NCBI GenBank assembly: GCA_013398015.1
Contig: VZRR01010238.1
Span: 939,778-1,003,777, forward strand
Reading direction: 5' to 3'
From: Oreocharis arfaki
Taxonomy: Eukaryota; Chordata; Aves; Passeriformes; Paramythiidae
Length of the DNA stretch: 64,000 bases
Shown: positions 14,111 through 26,510 of the stretch, piece by piece
Layout: each line of letters begins with the position of its first letter
Position numbering within the stretch: position 1 is the first letter of the stretch
Translations under genes and position numbers: made by a program
The notes under the pieces: generated by a model
Databases searched by the model: none
What the model saw: only the letters and a program-made list of their open reading frames with translations
What the model was told of the DNA's origin: nothing

Positions 14111-15984
14111 ATAATTTTCTGTAAGTTTCTACTTCTCTGGTGTGGCCACATCTACTTAAATATGTCATATTTTGATCACCATATGAGGCAGCAGTTCCAT
14201 TCTGATATTTTCAACATTTTTTCAAAAGCTTAGAAAGTAATGATGAAGTATTTTTATGGTCAGGCATATTTTGATTCATATCTGAGTCCTTTCTTGACTT
14301 TCCTGCTCTATCTTTTGTGTCTTGAGACCACCAGTGCTTAATGATCACAAATGAAGTTAAAGTATTTGGAACAGAACCTCCTTATTAAGTGCATTGAATG
14401 TGATCATTCTCTTTAAGGGATTTTATGCTGACATGCCTGAGAACTACTGAGAAGAAAGGACCACCTCTAAGTGCTTTAAGTAGGCCACAGTGTTTAATCT
14501 ACTCTATGTTGTCTGAATTGTTTTCTCAGCTGATTGCTGCTGAGTATTATTATTGGGTTTGGATCTTTATGTGCCAGACCCAAAGAGTTTTGAAATAGTT
14601 CCTCAGGAATATGCCATTCTGAGAAAGGCACACTTGATGGATGTGCCTCCCCTCCCTTGTTTCTCTCAGGATTTCAGAAAACTCTCCTCATTCCCCATGA
14701 TGGGGTTTTGTAATTTATTGTTTCATTTCTAGTTGGCCATCTTAAACTATTCAAAAGCTTCTGATAAACATGCTACTTCGGTTTATACTTTGGAGACAGG
14801 AGTCGAATGAATGCTGCAGTAACTGCCAGTCATTTCTAACCAGTTAATAGGAATTCAGGGGAAATCATGAGGACAAGGACTAATGGGTTCTCTGCTGTAG
14901 CCACAGGTCTTCTGCTTGGAGCTTGCGTGGTGCTTGTAAGATGCTGTGACTGGCAGCTGGCCAGCTCAGGGGTTCTTCTCTCTGATCTTGAGAGGGAAAA
15001 GTGTTTTTAGTAGGGAAATATATTAGCTTGCTTGATATTAGCTTGCTTACTCTTCTCTATTATTTAGAGGAAAATTTTTCTTTGATAGGAGTGAGCCATG
15101 CTGAAAGTCTTTCCAATACACATGGGTTTAATGTACAGGCATCTCTCAAGCACGGTACCACTGTGTCTTGTTGACCCAGTGTCAACAAACTTTATGGTTT
15201 GTTATCTTATGGGTGTCTTGCAACATTAACAGCCACTCTGCATCCATCCTGAAGTCTTGGCAGGAGCTACTGATACAGGACTACTCCTGGATTTATTCTA
15301 CATTTTTTTGAAGTCTAAAGTTCTGAAAAACATGGATGGTGGTGAGTGATGGGCAGTACTTCTTTCAAGAGCCCCATCCTGGTATGTCTGCAATTGGCAG
15401 TCAGGGACATCTCTGCACTATCTTACATTAGCAGGTTGTAGCACTTCAGCAAAATGTTTCTGAAGATTTTGAAACCCTGGGGAGGGTTTTAGCAAACTCT
15501 TTGCAGTAGTATTTGGAGAACGTGAACTTGAAGGAGAGATGACCACAGAATCCAAGGAGCTCTTAGCTCTTACTGCTGATTGAGGTCACCTGTCCCGTAA
15601 CAGCATGACGATTCTAGCACTGTGGGAGCTTAACTAAAGCCAGCACTGAAATTGAAGGGAAGACAGAAGAGAGCTGGACGAGACAAAGGTATTTTATATT
15701 AGCTGCACATATCCAGATCTCATCACCACACACACAACCTGTAAATGGTAGTGAGTACCTTGTATGTTCATCACGGCGAGGCACTACCGTGGGCATGTGA
15801 CAGACCAACTGAGCAAACAGCAAACATGAACTAACTTTCATCTGCACATACAGGGGAGGCTTCCATCATGAAGGATGGAAGAGCCTGTGGAATTCTTACA
15901 TTTCTAAACAATAATCATAATAGTATACACAATACTCCCAATTTCTTCCTTTTCAGCTCCTTGAAACTCTAAAAGATAGGATAG
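14111..15984. other. Intergenic DNA, no gene recognised
   Basis: Noncoding. A 15-bp unit beginning TATTAGCTTGCTT is tandemly duplicated at 15021-15050 (13 of 15 positions equal). The minus-strand open frame 15614-15847 (77 codons) has no recognisable domain. Confidence 0.5.
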
Positions 15985-16065
15985 GGGCTCTCTGACTGAC
16001 CTGCTGTGACTCAGTTTGAGTCATTTCACTTCTCATTATCTCTGTTTTTCCTTAACTTGCTCATT
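15985..16065 (+). repeat. CORE-SINE (MIR-like) relic
   Basis: The run CTGACCTGCTGTGACTCAG ... GAGTCATTTCACTTCTCATT ... TCTCTGTTTTTCC follows the middle of MIR/CORE-SINEs as I remember it ('gacctgctgtgtgaccttgggcaagtcacttcacctctctgtgcctcagtttcc'). Only about 80 bp is recognisable. Assignment rests on memory of the consensus. Confidence 0.45.
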
Positions 16066-17959
16066 TCATCCATTAAGATTTAGGTTTTTAAAACAGGAAC
16101 TTTCTCTTCCTGTGCATATTTATCTTGTGTCCAACACAACAGCCTTGATCTTGGTTGAGGCCTCTTGGTGATACCAGAATACAAATAACAATAGCAGGCG
16201 CAGCAGAAACAATAACAAAGCAGGTTGGTTAACTTTTGATGGTCCTTTCTTGAGACATCTCTAGGTATTAGAATACAGTCACTTATCCATTTATTTATTT
16301 TTCTCTCTGTGGTGACTTTGAGTTGGCATATTGTCATATTCCAATGACAAGTCACCACACTCCATGCACTGGCTAGCTTTTTCAGTCACTGATCATTTTT
16401 TATTCCATGTAATTGCCTTTTGTTTGCAGTTGTTATTTTAAAGGTGACCCCTAACCCTGCTCAGGGAAAGAAATAATGGGTAGATTGAGGTCTGAGACTT
16501 TCTTAGTATTACTACTCAGAACAAGTGAATATTAGCAAGGGCTGGTATTGCTGCTCATCTGCACCTGCATGAAAGAAACACTTGAAGGCTAGGGTGTGGT
16601 GGTGGTGGGTGTATTTTTTTTCCTGTACTTCCCCCCCACCCTTCTCCAGCTGGTCCCTCATCTTGCTTCTCTCTTGTATTTCAGTTTCTCCTGTACTCAT
16701 TTCTGTTGTGTGGAATTTGAGGTTTCTCAATACACACTCCCTGCCCCCAGCCTGCGCACTCCCCACGGACCCAGCTTCCTCTCGCACATTCCACACTGGA
16801 GCGTACCACTCTGGAGGCAAAGTGGGCTCAGGGAAGAGTCCATCTGAAGCTTCTCTGTCCCAGGCCTGCTCCGTCATCATCCTCATCATCTTCACCATGC
16901 TGAGAGCACTTTCACCAGTGAAAATGCAAAGATAACGGTTCTCATGGCACTGAGAATTACAAATTCCTGAAATATTTCCAACATCAACCAGCAGAAAAGC
17001 AGGGTGATAGAAAACAAATGGTGACAGGAAGGCAATAGGGAAATAGGGAAGAGAAATTTAGGGCTGTATAGGCTAAGGCAAAAAAAGAGAGACAATAAAG
17101 CCAGGAGACAGGAAAAAAAAGCAGAAAGAGATGAAAAGTTGAGAAAATGTGAGGGCAAATCAAAGAATGAACAAATGAACCAGGCAGGCTGTAAAATGAA
17201 AGAGAATGAAATTAAGTGCATGGAACAAATATTCAGATAGTGATCAAGGATAGAGAGCAGATGCTGAATATGAGTGAGAGCCAAAACACAACAGGGATTA
17301 AAAAAATCTGTCAGAAGATTTGGGTGAATTCTCATTAAGTTTGTATTTGGTTTGATTTGAGTAACCTATCCCTCATTTTCATTTCAGCCTGTCTGCTAGG
17401 AGTTTGGTATATCTACAGCAGATTATTTTCAAGGGCTGTTGCTGGTGTTTTGCTTTGTACTGTTTTTTAAACGAGTACTAATTTGGCCTGTCATCTGGGT
17501 AGGTCCAGGATATAAGTGTTGTGACCTTTGTGGGAGAAGGTTTCTTCCATCACTTAATGTGTTTATGTTTGAAATACACGCTCAAACACACGGTCATCCA
17601 AACCTGCTCACATCTTGGAGCACTCTGTTTCTGGGAAGTCTCATGTTGCTCAGTGTCGTACTGGAACCCCCTCTATCCACCCTGGAGAGGGGAAGCCCAC
17701 AGGAAGAAGGCTCAGTGTGCTGATGTGTGACTTCTGCATTAGAAATAGTTGTCATGTAGCAGTTCAGAGCAGCACAAGGAGCCACGAAAAGAGTCAGGCA
17801 GAAAGGAACTGAGCCAGATACAAACATTTCTCCCTCGTAAAATACTGAAGACAGGTACCATATAAAGCTTCATTTATGAGCTGCTCCCAGTTACAAACCA
17901 TCTCTAGCCTTGCAGCAGCACCTTTACCATACTGCTTTTAATAGAAGCTGTCTTCCTTT
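16066..17959. other. Intergenic DNA, no gene recognised
   Basis: Noncoding. Several overlapping open frames on both strands (for example minus 16512-16898 and 16892-17335, plus 16582-16935) reflect strand-biased composition: 16640-16700 is C/T-rich and 16980-17280 is purine-rich on the plus strand. None has a recognisable domain, so none is called as a gene. Confidence 0.5.
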
Positions 17960-18115
17960 GGTACTGTACTTTTCCATACAAGCTTGAGGGGAAAGTAATT
18001 TAGTTTAATAGCAGCCACCCTCATTTTGAAGCAGGCCTTGATTTAAAGCCGGAAGTAATTAAATGTAATGAAGCCCTAGGCTTCTGCACTAGGATCAGAG
18101 CTGTGTTGTTCACAG
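17960..18115. promoter_or_regulatory. Candidate conserved noncoding element
   Basis: About 150 bp of non-repetitive, mixed-composition sequence densely carries homeodomain- and ETS-like words (GTAATTTAGTTTAATAG, CCGGAAGTAATTAAATGTAA). It has no open frame of note. The call is by look only: no conservation data are available here. Confidence 0.2.
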
Positions 18116-21100
18116 CCATACATACACGTCCTTGTTGCTAATGTGTTGCTACTCTGTTTTTTTCAATGGCCGTGGCCTGGGTTTTTCATTCCTGCTGGGC
18201 AGACCATGGTACAATATCTGTGAAGGTTAACAGCTTTACAGTAGTGGTCTGGAAACAGAAAGAAGGCTCATCTTGGGTCTGGGGTGTTAATGAGATTTCT
18301 GTGTATGATCTAAATATGGCTTTTTGTGCTCTATTTTTTATGTTGCTTTATGTGGCAGTGGTTTGTCAATTCCTAACTCTAAACAAAAGCCTTTAGGGCA
18401 ATAATTCTCACATTTCCCTTTTGACAGCAAAATTTCAAGTAAAGCTTGCGTTTTAAAGGCACTTGCATACTGCTGACTATTCTTTCTCCTTCCCTCTGTC
18501 AATAATTTAATTAGATTTCTCTGGATGTTCCCTGGGTGTTCTTTAGGTGTCCTTTGCTCAGCTTGGTATCTCTATGGCTCCTTCTGTTTGGCTTGTTAGC
18601 ACTTTGGGGCAGAGAGTTTGGAAACTTCCTGAAGTCATTGGGAATTGTGCCATTGGCTTGAACAGGGACAGACTTTTTAACCTCGTTTTAACTTACTGGT
18701 AACAGAAACCAAACAGACCTCTCAGTGTCCCTTTCAAGTTACCAAGATCCAAATATCAGATGTAATGTGTGACAGAATCCCAAAAAAGGGTCATCAAAAC
18801 AGTCGAATCATACAGGAATGCTGTGGGATCCACCCGCCAGTGTAAATAACTCTGTGACCTCAGTTTCATTATTCTTCCCTTCTGATGTCAATAACTTCCC
18901 ACCATAAAAGTGTACCATGAAATGGAAGATATTTGAGAAGTCTGCCTACCAGCATGGCTCTCATATTAAGAAGTTAAGGAAAAATATCTTTCAGTAATAC
19001 GCATGTATGCGTGTGTCTGCATTTATATGCAGTGAGGCTCCATACTGCTTTTTAAAACTGTTATTTTTATTATGTTATAATGGTCTATTAAAAGCTAGAT
19101 TCTACAAAGGATTTTAATGCAGAGACTCAGGAGAGCAACTTCAGCTATCTCTACCTTCTTTCACCCAAAAGGTCGTGACTAGTCAGTCCTGGGAAAGGAT
19201 TTTTTTCCCATATTGTAATCATTAATAAGGCTGAAATATAACAGTGCTACAAACTCTAATCTCATTGCTCCTCTAAATTGACTCTGTTGATTAGTTTGCC
19301 CTTACCAGACTATTCTCTAAAAAGCCCTAAGATTTTCATCATGCAATGACTAGAAATGTATGGTCCCAATGTTTTTAACAAGCAACTTTACTAAAATTAC
19401 TTCAACTAGGTTGTGGAACTGGCTTAACAATGTGTTATACTGCTGGGGTGAACAGCATTTTATGAGTGGCCAGTTTGTTATTTTGGTATCCAAACTGGGT
19501 ATTCTACATTTGGAGGTGAAGTATGCAAGTAGATCAGAGCTAATGACAGCAACTTTCTTCTGGCAAAGCAGCACTTCCCATTTCCTGTTGATTTCCAGAT
19601 GGGCCGGCTGATGGGTGGTATGGCTGTTCCTTGTGTGGCTGAACTCGGTGGAAGCAGCTACTTCCCATGGATACCTCTTTTCAGCTTTTGTAGCTCTCAG
19701 CTCTCAGACACACACTAGCCCTCCTACACGGTGTTCATCCATGTGCTGGCTTTTCTTGGCCATAAGTGCTGTGGATTACTGATCCCTGTTTTTCTTCAAG
19801 GAATTGCTTTTGCATGGTAATGGGTGGGCAGTGTCCATTTTCTAGTGTTCTGTTCAGAAACAGTGAATTTTCAGAGCGCTATTAATGTGGGTTGACATTT
19901 GTGTAGACTGTTTGTTATACTGCAGGTTTTTTTAGTAGTCTCCTTGCTGTCATCCTAGTTCTCTTTACCTTATTCCTTCCCCTAGATATCCAGCCTCTTT
20001 ACTTGCCATGCTAGAGCAAAGCTGATCAAATGGCACTTATTTGTTTAGATTGTGGAGGATAGCCAAGATCAGGCCTTTCGCAGTGGCAAGGTCGTAGAGT
20101 CAGTTGCAGGCCAAAAAAGCTGTAATCATTGCACTGTGGGCCACACTTAAATGGACTTTTCTCATTTACTCAGTGGACTTAGTCCCTGCTTGAGATTACA
20201 GCGCTCATATAATGTAGGACTGAAAAATAACTCTGCAAGGCATTCATTGCTCATATTTATATCCTTTGCCCCACTCTCTCCCTCTTTTTTTTTTTTCGGC
20301 ACAGGCCATACACTTTAGAGTGTGAACTCTCTGTAGAAAATACATGAAAGTATATAGAGTTAATAAGGCATCCACGAAGTAAGAATATTCTTGGTTTCCA
20401 GGTTTGGAATGATCCTCGAAAGACCTTGTTTATCTCCCAGCAGACTTGTGTATCTTCTGCATGTATGCAGAACAATTACATTTCAAGGAAAGTGCTCTGT
20501 TATGGCCTTGTTACTTAAGGGATCGTATTGTTTCTTCCACCTTATGCAGAGATGCCTTTCCAATTCAGTAGATTTTGAAAGATCATTCAGAGGAATAACA
20601 TCAAAGCATGCCTTGCATAGCAGTGGAGACCCTTGTCTTTGAGACATACTTTGCATCTCCTAAGAAGTGTCAGCTCTGCTCTCCACAAGAACACAGGTAA
20701 TTTCTTATCTGACCTCCTGTAAACAACACGTCACCCCAAAAGGCCCTTTCTGCCCTCGTGAAACACAGGAAGGCCCTGCCAGCCAGGTCACAGCAATGGT
20801 CCCTGGGCAGATCTGACTGCTGGAGCCCTGTTCCCAGCAAGGCCCAGCAGACACCAGCGTGTTCACTACCCACCTGGCAGTGTTTGTGGCCTGGAAGCCC
20901 CTCCATCTTTCTGATTTCACAGTAGACCAGTGCTGTGGCTTTGTGAACAGTGTGGATAGGAATAGGAAGAAATTGGGAATACTTTGTATACAATTATGAT
21001 TATTGTTTAGAAGTGTAAGAATTCCAACTATTCCAAAAGCAACAAATAACTTCTCTCACCTGCAAGGTTTAGGAACCTGCCCGAGCTCTGGTCTCTGGCC

Positions 21101-22039
21101 CACCTTAGCAGCCCTCAGATGGGCAGCAGCCCAGCCCCAGCCTGAAGTGCAGCCTGCACACCAGAGGCATATGCATTCACAGCTTTTAAGTTTGGGGGTA
21201 GTGTTGAGCTTTCAACACAGTGTGCAAACTTTCACTGCTTTTATTAATTACTTCTTCTCAAGTTTCCACGTTTTATTTTATTATGTTAAAATTTCTGGGG
21301 GACAGTATGTTTTTTAAGCCCTTGTGGATTTTTACATCTTTAAATCCCTATGGATTACATACAATACAGTGATACAGCATTTATCAAGGTACAGGTCCGG
21401 TAGTATATTCCTAAAATCTGCCATGAGATCCATATGTTTTCATGAAGTATAGATCGGTAACCATAACAGCCTATTTAGTACTATCTTGTCTCACCTGATA
21501 AAAACCCTCAATTTTAAATAAAAAATGGTGTTTATTCAAAAGCAGTGCAAATTTTCATGGAAACTGCTTTATGGTTTTCATAAGATTAAGTTGCAATATG
21601 CGCTAAGTTTCACAGCAATATTTGTGATATTATGAACTAGTTGTTATACTCATGACATTATAAGCTGCAGTTTATTAAACAAAGCACTAACAAATGACAG
21701 TCACAATTTAGTTGGATGAAATTAACCGTACCATATATAAAACCAGTTCTTCAAAACGAATGTAGTGTCATATTTCACAGTTACCATGACCAACTCTCTT
21801 TACTCCTCCAAACTGGAAGGCAGACGTGCAATACAAACTAAGTAAGGGAAGATAAAACCTGTTCTCAAAGTAGCAACACAAAACACCTAAAAATACTGTT
21901 CCATATGAGCATATTTTCTCAGTTTGGAAAAAAAATCATCTTCCTCTCTCCTCATAACACATGCAGAGGTCTCTGCACTTCTCGCTTACTGCACAGCTTT
22001 CCACCGGCTGCTATAAACCGGGGGAGGTAGTTTTGGCTG
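18116..22039. other. Intergenic DNA, no gene recognised
   Basis: Noncoding. A moderately GC-rich patch at about 20660-20920 keeps open frames on the minus strand (20670-20993, 107 codons) without domain resemblance. A T-run sits at about 20285-20298. The rest is AT-rich and featureless to me. Confidence 0.5.
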
Positions 22040-23050
22040 CTTTATCTCAAAAAAAGCAATGGATTTCGTTGAAGTCTTTCCTACAAGGGCACTGTTCAGC
22101 TGCTTGGGCAGAGCTGCTGTGCAGGCTGTGAGAGGAGGGCAGGGCTACACGAGGGGTTTGTGCTGCTGTAGTGAGGGCACAAGGATGGATAAGGGCTCGT
22201 GGTGCCTCTGACGGTGAAGGTATGAGTGGTGAGCCCACAGTGCCGGCCCACCGCATACCCCTGTGGGCCTGGGGACAAGGGCCAGTGCCTGGCAGTGCCC
22301 CAGCGTTGTGGCTGGGGACATCTTCCAGCCAGCTTGGCTTCTCTTCATGTGCTGTGTCCAGACCTGGCCCAGGTGAACGTGCCTGTGACCCATCCTGTGC
22401 TGCCTGTGCTGGAGCATTATCTGTGCCCGGGTTGCTGTGGTGTGGGGCTCATGTGTGCGGTCTGATGCAGTGCCGTGGGGGCAGGAGGTGTGGGTGGGCA
22501 GGAACACAGCGAGGGGTCAGCACACCCTTTGCAGTCTGGCCCAACTGAAACAACCACTTTGCAGCTCTCCAGGCCCTTTAGTTGGCCTGGAGCACATGTG
22601 GCCTCGGGGGTGCCTGCTGTGACAGAGGTTCTGCCAGGCTGGGCACAGGTGACTGATCTTTGTCTGGCAGCACGTGGGTGGCAGCCCCCGAAACCTGGGA
22701 GGGGTGTGTGGATTGGCTACAGAGAGAGAGAGAGCTTAAACTGGAATCTGCCTTTAGGTCAATTCGTGTCTTCTTCCGAGACAAGTGTGTGGGCTACATC
22801 CAGAGTGGTTTTATAGCAGGGGAGAGCAGCACATGTTTGATAACACGTTTAAGGGTTCTAGAAAAGGGAGGTGTGTATAGAGTAACAGGAGAGCAGGACA
22901 GGAGGGTCGTGTTTGCTTCAGCTGGGGAATTCTTGATTTGGAAGTGCCACGGCTGCAGCAGCGTCCTGGGGCGGGCAGGCTGAGCAGGTGCCTGACATCT
23001 GAGCACTCACAGGGGCTCCAGGAGGCACACGGTGACAGCAGTGGTGATCC
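22040..23050. other. GC-rich block with overlapping chance ORFs
   Basis: Roughly 1 kb is distinctly richer in G and C than both flanks, with scattered CpGs but not dense enough by eye for a classical CpG island. Open frames of 60-125 codons overlap in several frames on both strands (plus 22171-22548, 22475-22816, 22660-22983; minus 22145-22507), which is what low stop-codon density in GC-rich DNA gives. A short (AG)n lies at about 22721-22734. It could be an unrecognised repeat, a lncRNA exon or promoter, or just a composition patch. Confidence 0.4.
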
Positions 23051-25162
23051 ATTCCAGCATGTTCAAAAAAACCCAGTAGACCATGTGTTCTCTGACTGCA
23101 TACATTTTCTGAAAGCGAGAGAAATCATCTTATACCTGGGTCTGCTTTAGCTTTTTGAAGGAATGTACTGAGTGGTTAAATGCCTTAATGGCAACTGTGT
23201 GCAACCTGACAGCTGATGTTTTCATGATGATACAAAGCTGTTAGACCTATTAAAACGTCCAATAATCTAATCCCCTTAATAAGTTATATTAAAATCATGT
23301 AAGTACATAATGCAAACATTGTAGTTGTTTTTCCTCTTTTTAGCAAACTTACAGCTGTTGCTTTGCTGGGATTAATTTGTCTCTAAGGGGTTTCAACACT
23401 ATCCTCCCCAGTGCATTATGAGAGCCTGTAATGTCATGTAATCGGGGCCATATTATTTTTGTCGAAATCTCTGGGAGTGATGTAAGAGGAAAAAGGAAAC
23501 TAGCTAACTCCCAACCATTTGACCAAAGGTTAAATTAGTCTTGGCCTTCTCCCAGCCGGACCTGAAGCTTCTCAGTCAAACATTTGTTCTGCCCTGCTCA
23601 GAAAAATGTGATGTCTTTTCTTGTCTTTTCTCTCTCCCATGTTTGTTTTGTTTGCTTTGTTTTTCTTTACCGATGTCACATGTTATCTTTAGCGTTATGC
23701 GCTTTTTTGTTGTGGAACACCTCACTGGGACAACAGATGTTACCTACTGGAAGGTCAAACCTTCGGCTCATGGTTCTTTTAGATGCTATGCTATGGGCAT
23801 GAAGACTACATTTTAAGTGGGTCATATTACCCTGTGCAAGAAAACCTTTATTTATTGTGTGTAGTAGATGCACTATTTGCGTCCATTCCAGTGCAAATTG
23901 GCCCAAGCATGCCCTTTGTAACATTCCAGAAGCTGTTTATCTGCTTGAAAGAAGCTAGAAAATCTTCCAGCAACAGTGTTTGGTAGGTGGCATGAGAGTC
24001 TCCCTGCAGATGATTCCAGCCCGTGCACAGTCTGAGAACCTCCTGGTAGTGCAGAGTAATGAGCACCTGCGGTGTGTGTGTTCTCATGTCCATTCCCACG
24101 TGCAGTGATGGATTCTACTTTGGGTTTTTTTGTTTCTTGGATATATGTGTACAAATTTAAGGCAAAAGATGGTAAATTTTCTGAGGTTCTTTAGATTGTT
24201 AGGTAAGAATATTGATTGAATTGCAAAGGGCTGATATTGAAGTGTTCTGTTCTATGTGATGGGCTAGTAATGTCTGAAAAAATGGAAAAGATATTGGTCT
24301 GGCCTTTAAGAAGTCTGATTGCTTATCACCATTCTTTGGTGTGAGAATGGGATGGGCTGCCACAAGAAGAGATTTCTAACCAGAGTCAGCTGAATTGAGG
24401 CTGTCATGACAAGAAAAAATTGTCTGGTTCACTGAACTATGAAAAACATTCTGAATGGGAATGAAGCAGGGGAATGAACAGGACAACAGGTGTACTTGGG
24501 TATTAATCCCTGATGAGAGTTCAGAGATGTTCAACATTTTGTAAAAGTCCAAGTATTTCTTAATGCATCTGACTTGATGTCTTCTTTTATATGCTTTTCT
24601 GCTCGTGTCTAGTTATAGATTTGAAAAACTGCCGGAAGTCTAAATGCCAGCAGGGGCCAATTCAGAGATACATATTTTGGCTGCTTAAAGAATAAAATCA
24701 TAATAAAAAAATGCCATTTATATTCATCAGAATAACATTTGTAGATTTTAAGTGATCGAACAATGATGGTCAAATTAAAAAAACCTGATTATTAATTAAA
24801 GAATTATTATAGTACTAATCCCATCAATCCCTTTGTTACACTAATGAATGTATTTTAGTGTTCTCTATTTCCACAGTGCTTTAAACAGCAAACAGTATGT
24901 TTATACTTTTTGCAATCTGTTTCGATTGTGTTGTTTTTCTTTTAGTTAAAACATTTTCTGAATGATAGATTTGTATGGAAATCACCAGCAACTCTTATAG
25001 AAACGTTAAGAATGTAATTGAGGCTTGTGCATTTGGAATTTTTACCAGGCTTAGATGTTTCCATCTAAATTGAGCTTCCAAGTAAAGTCACAAGAATTTG
25101 TTAATAGTCACGTGCCCTTTCAGATTGTTTAGGAGAATCTTTCAATCCTGGCAAATGAAGCT
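23051..25162. other. Intergenic DNA with AT-rich candidate elements
   Basis: Noncoding. The stretch 23200-23530 and the stretch 24660-24960 look like single-copy, homeodomain-site-rich noncoding DNA (for example CAATAATCTAATCCCCTTAA and GATTATTAATTAAAGAATTA). No exon, RNA gene or mobile element was recognised. Confidence 0.4.
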
Positions 25163-25183
25163 GCAATTAATTAGTGTTAAGTA
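25163..25183 (+). promoter_or_regulatory. Homeodomain-type motif, copy A of a repeated pair
   Basis: The 19-base core reads GCAATTAATTAGTGTTAAG. A near copy occurs 1,196 bp downstream in the same orientation; over 21 bases they differ at two positions, both transitions. AATTAATT is a homeodomain-type core and GTGTTAA resembles a T-box or NK-type half site. Function is inference; the recurrence is directly visible. Confidence 0.3.
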
Positions 25184-26358
25184 TTGCTGTTTGCTACTTC
25201 ATGTACACTGTATATGAGCAAGGATAGTTCAAAGGTTGATTTTCTTTTCCCTTAGCTCTGCTGGGTGGACTGTGGCCACCCCATGGGAAGTAAGGGTTCA
25301 AAAGTGACCTTGTAAGTTATTCTCCTTGGGAAGAAACAAGTTGAGAGTCTGGTTGGGGAATGCTCTCCACCCTTGGGAAGGACACAGCTTGCATTGCATC
25401 ACTTGTTTGCACTGGCTTGAGCATATTGTTGTAGTCGTGAAGGCAGCTGAATTGTCTGTAGTACTTGGTACCTTCTAGGAGGGCATTGCACTGTAGAAAG
25501 AAAATACCAGAGCAAGGAGCTACTGTGACTATGTGCTGTTTGCTCAGTATTAGACAGCAACAAAGAGTTCCGAGACCAGGAATAAAGGAGTAGAGGAAAA
25601 TAACACACAGGCCTTCGTAAATAACACTCTGTAAATGCTTAGGTCCATAAGGAACCAAAATAATTCAGTGGCAAGAGTTTAAGAAAAAGCGTATCAGCAT
25701 GAATTATCTGATCAGTTTACAAAATCATTAGCATTTAGGATGGTGATGGTCAAGAAATCAGAATGAACTTCTACTACTTTCTGTTTACGTGTTTTTCCTC
25801 TGTATATGTTTTTTTTTAATTATAGGGGGTTTTTACTTAAAAGCATATGCTTTCTTTTTAATTTTTATTTTTTACATTCTCAAGTCATTAATGTACCTGT
25901 GTTACAGTGCAGTTGTTTATTGGCACCTTGGTGTTTTCAGTCCTCAGGATTTAACAACACTTAGTAAGAGGCTCTAATCAGGATTCCCTGGGGGTGACCC
26001 AGCACATTGCATACATAGCTATGTAGCTTTGCCATCAGTTATCAATAGCTGTGAGTTCAAAACATAGAGCATTGAATATAATTTGAATTAATCAGGGTAG
26101 GAGTAAAATAAAATTCCCGAATTAGCAACCTGGACAAGACCAATCTTTCTCTAAATTGGTATGTCTGTGCTGGAGGTGCTGACCCCTGCTTTGTGTGTCT
26201 GATCTCCCACTGCTGTGTTAAAGGATCCAGTCAACAAGGTCACCTCAGTGTAGAGCTCTCACCTGAAAGCCACTGCCTGTGCTGGCTGGACCTCAGTTAG
26301 GAATCTCAGGTAGGGCTCCATCTCTAGACTCAGCTTTTCAAAGACTTTTAGTCAGGCA
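25184..26358. other. Intergenic DNA, no gene recognised
   Basis: Noncoding sequence between the two motif copies. Minus-strand open frames at 25317-25658 and 25399-25608 overlap in different frames and have no domain resemblance. The palindrome-like word CTGGGGGTGACCCAG lies near 25988. Confidence 0.45.
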
Positions 26359-26379
26359 GCAATTAATTGGTGTTAAGCA
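26359..26379 (+). promoter_or_regulatory. Homeodomain-type motif, copy B of a repeated pair
   Basis: The 19-base core reads GCAATTAATTGGTGTTAAG, the partner of the copy at 25163-25183. Flanks of the two copies do not align beyond a base or two, so this does not look like part of a longer duplicated repeat. It may be a paired transcription-factor site or a remnant of a dispersed element. Confidence 0.3.
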
Positions 26380-26399
26380 CAGCCAGCCCTAACTGATCC

Positions 26400-26510
26400 C
26401 TAATTGCTTCCTTGAGTTAATGCCTCAGAGATACCCAAATACCTGTATGTCCTAGGTTTTTATAGGTGCTGAACGTGGTCAGTTCCCAGTGAACTCAGCA
26501 GGGATGAACA
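26400..26510. repeat. Possible ancient amniote interspersed repeat
   Basis: ATAGGTGCTGAACGTGGTC followed by AGTTCCCAGTGAACTCAGCA resembles a very common old amniote repeat whose parts I remember as 'ggtgctgagcac..cagctcccattgaagtcaatggga'. The match is short and diverged, so this is a weak call. Confidence 0.25.

Noticed and set aside
16512..17335. Minus-strand ORFs of 128 and 147 codons
   Set aside because: They result from strand-biased composition. The predicted peptides are unrecognisable and overlap plus-strand frames.
18818..18860. Possible ancient repeat (CCAGTGTAAATAACTCTGTG)
   Set aside because: The match to a remembered consensus is too short to support a call.
22145..22983. Cluster of 107-125-codon ORFs on both strands
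   Set aside because: Several frames are open at once in GC-rich sequence, as expected from few stop codons; no domain was seen.
24300..24420. Possible CR1 fragment around GGGATGGGCTGCC
   Set aside because: One short word is shared with CR1; the flanks do not follow the family.
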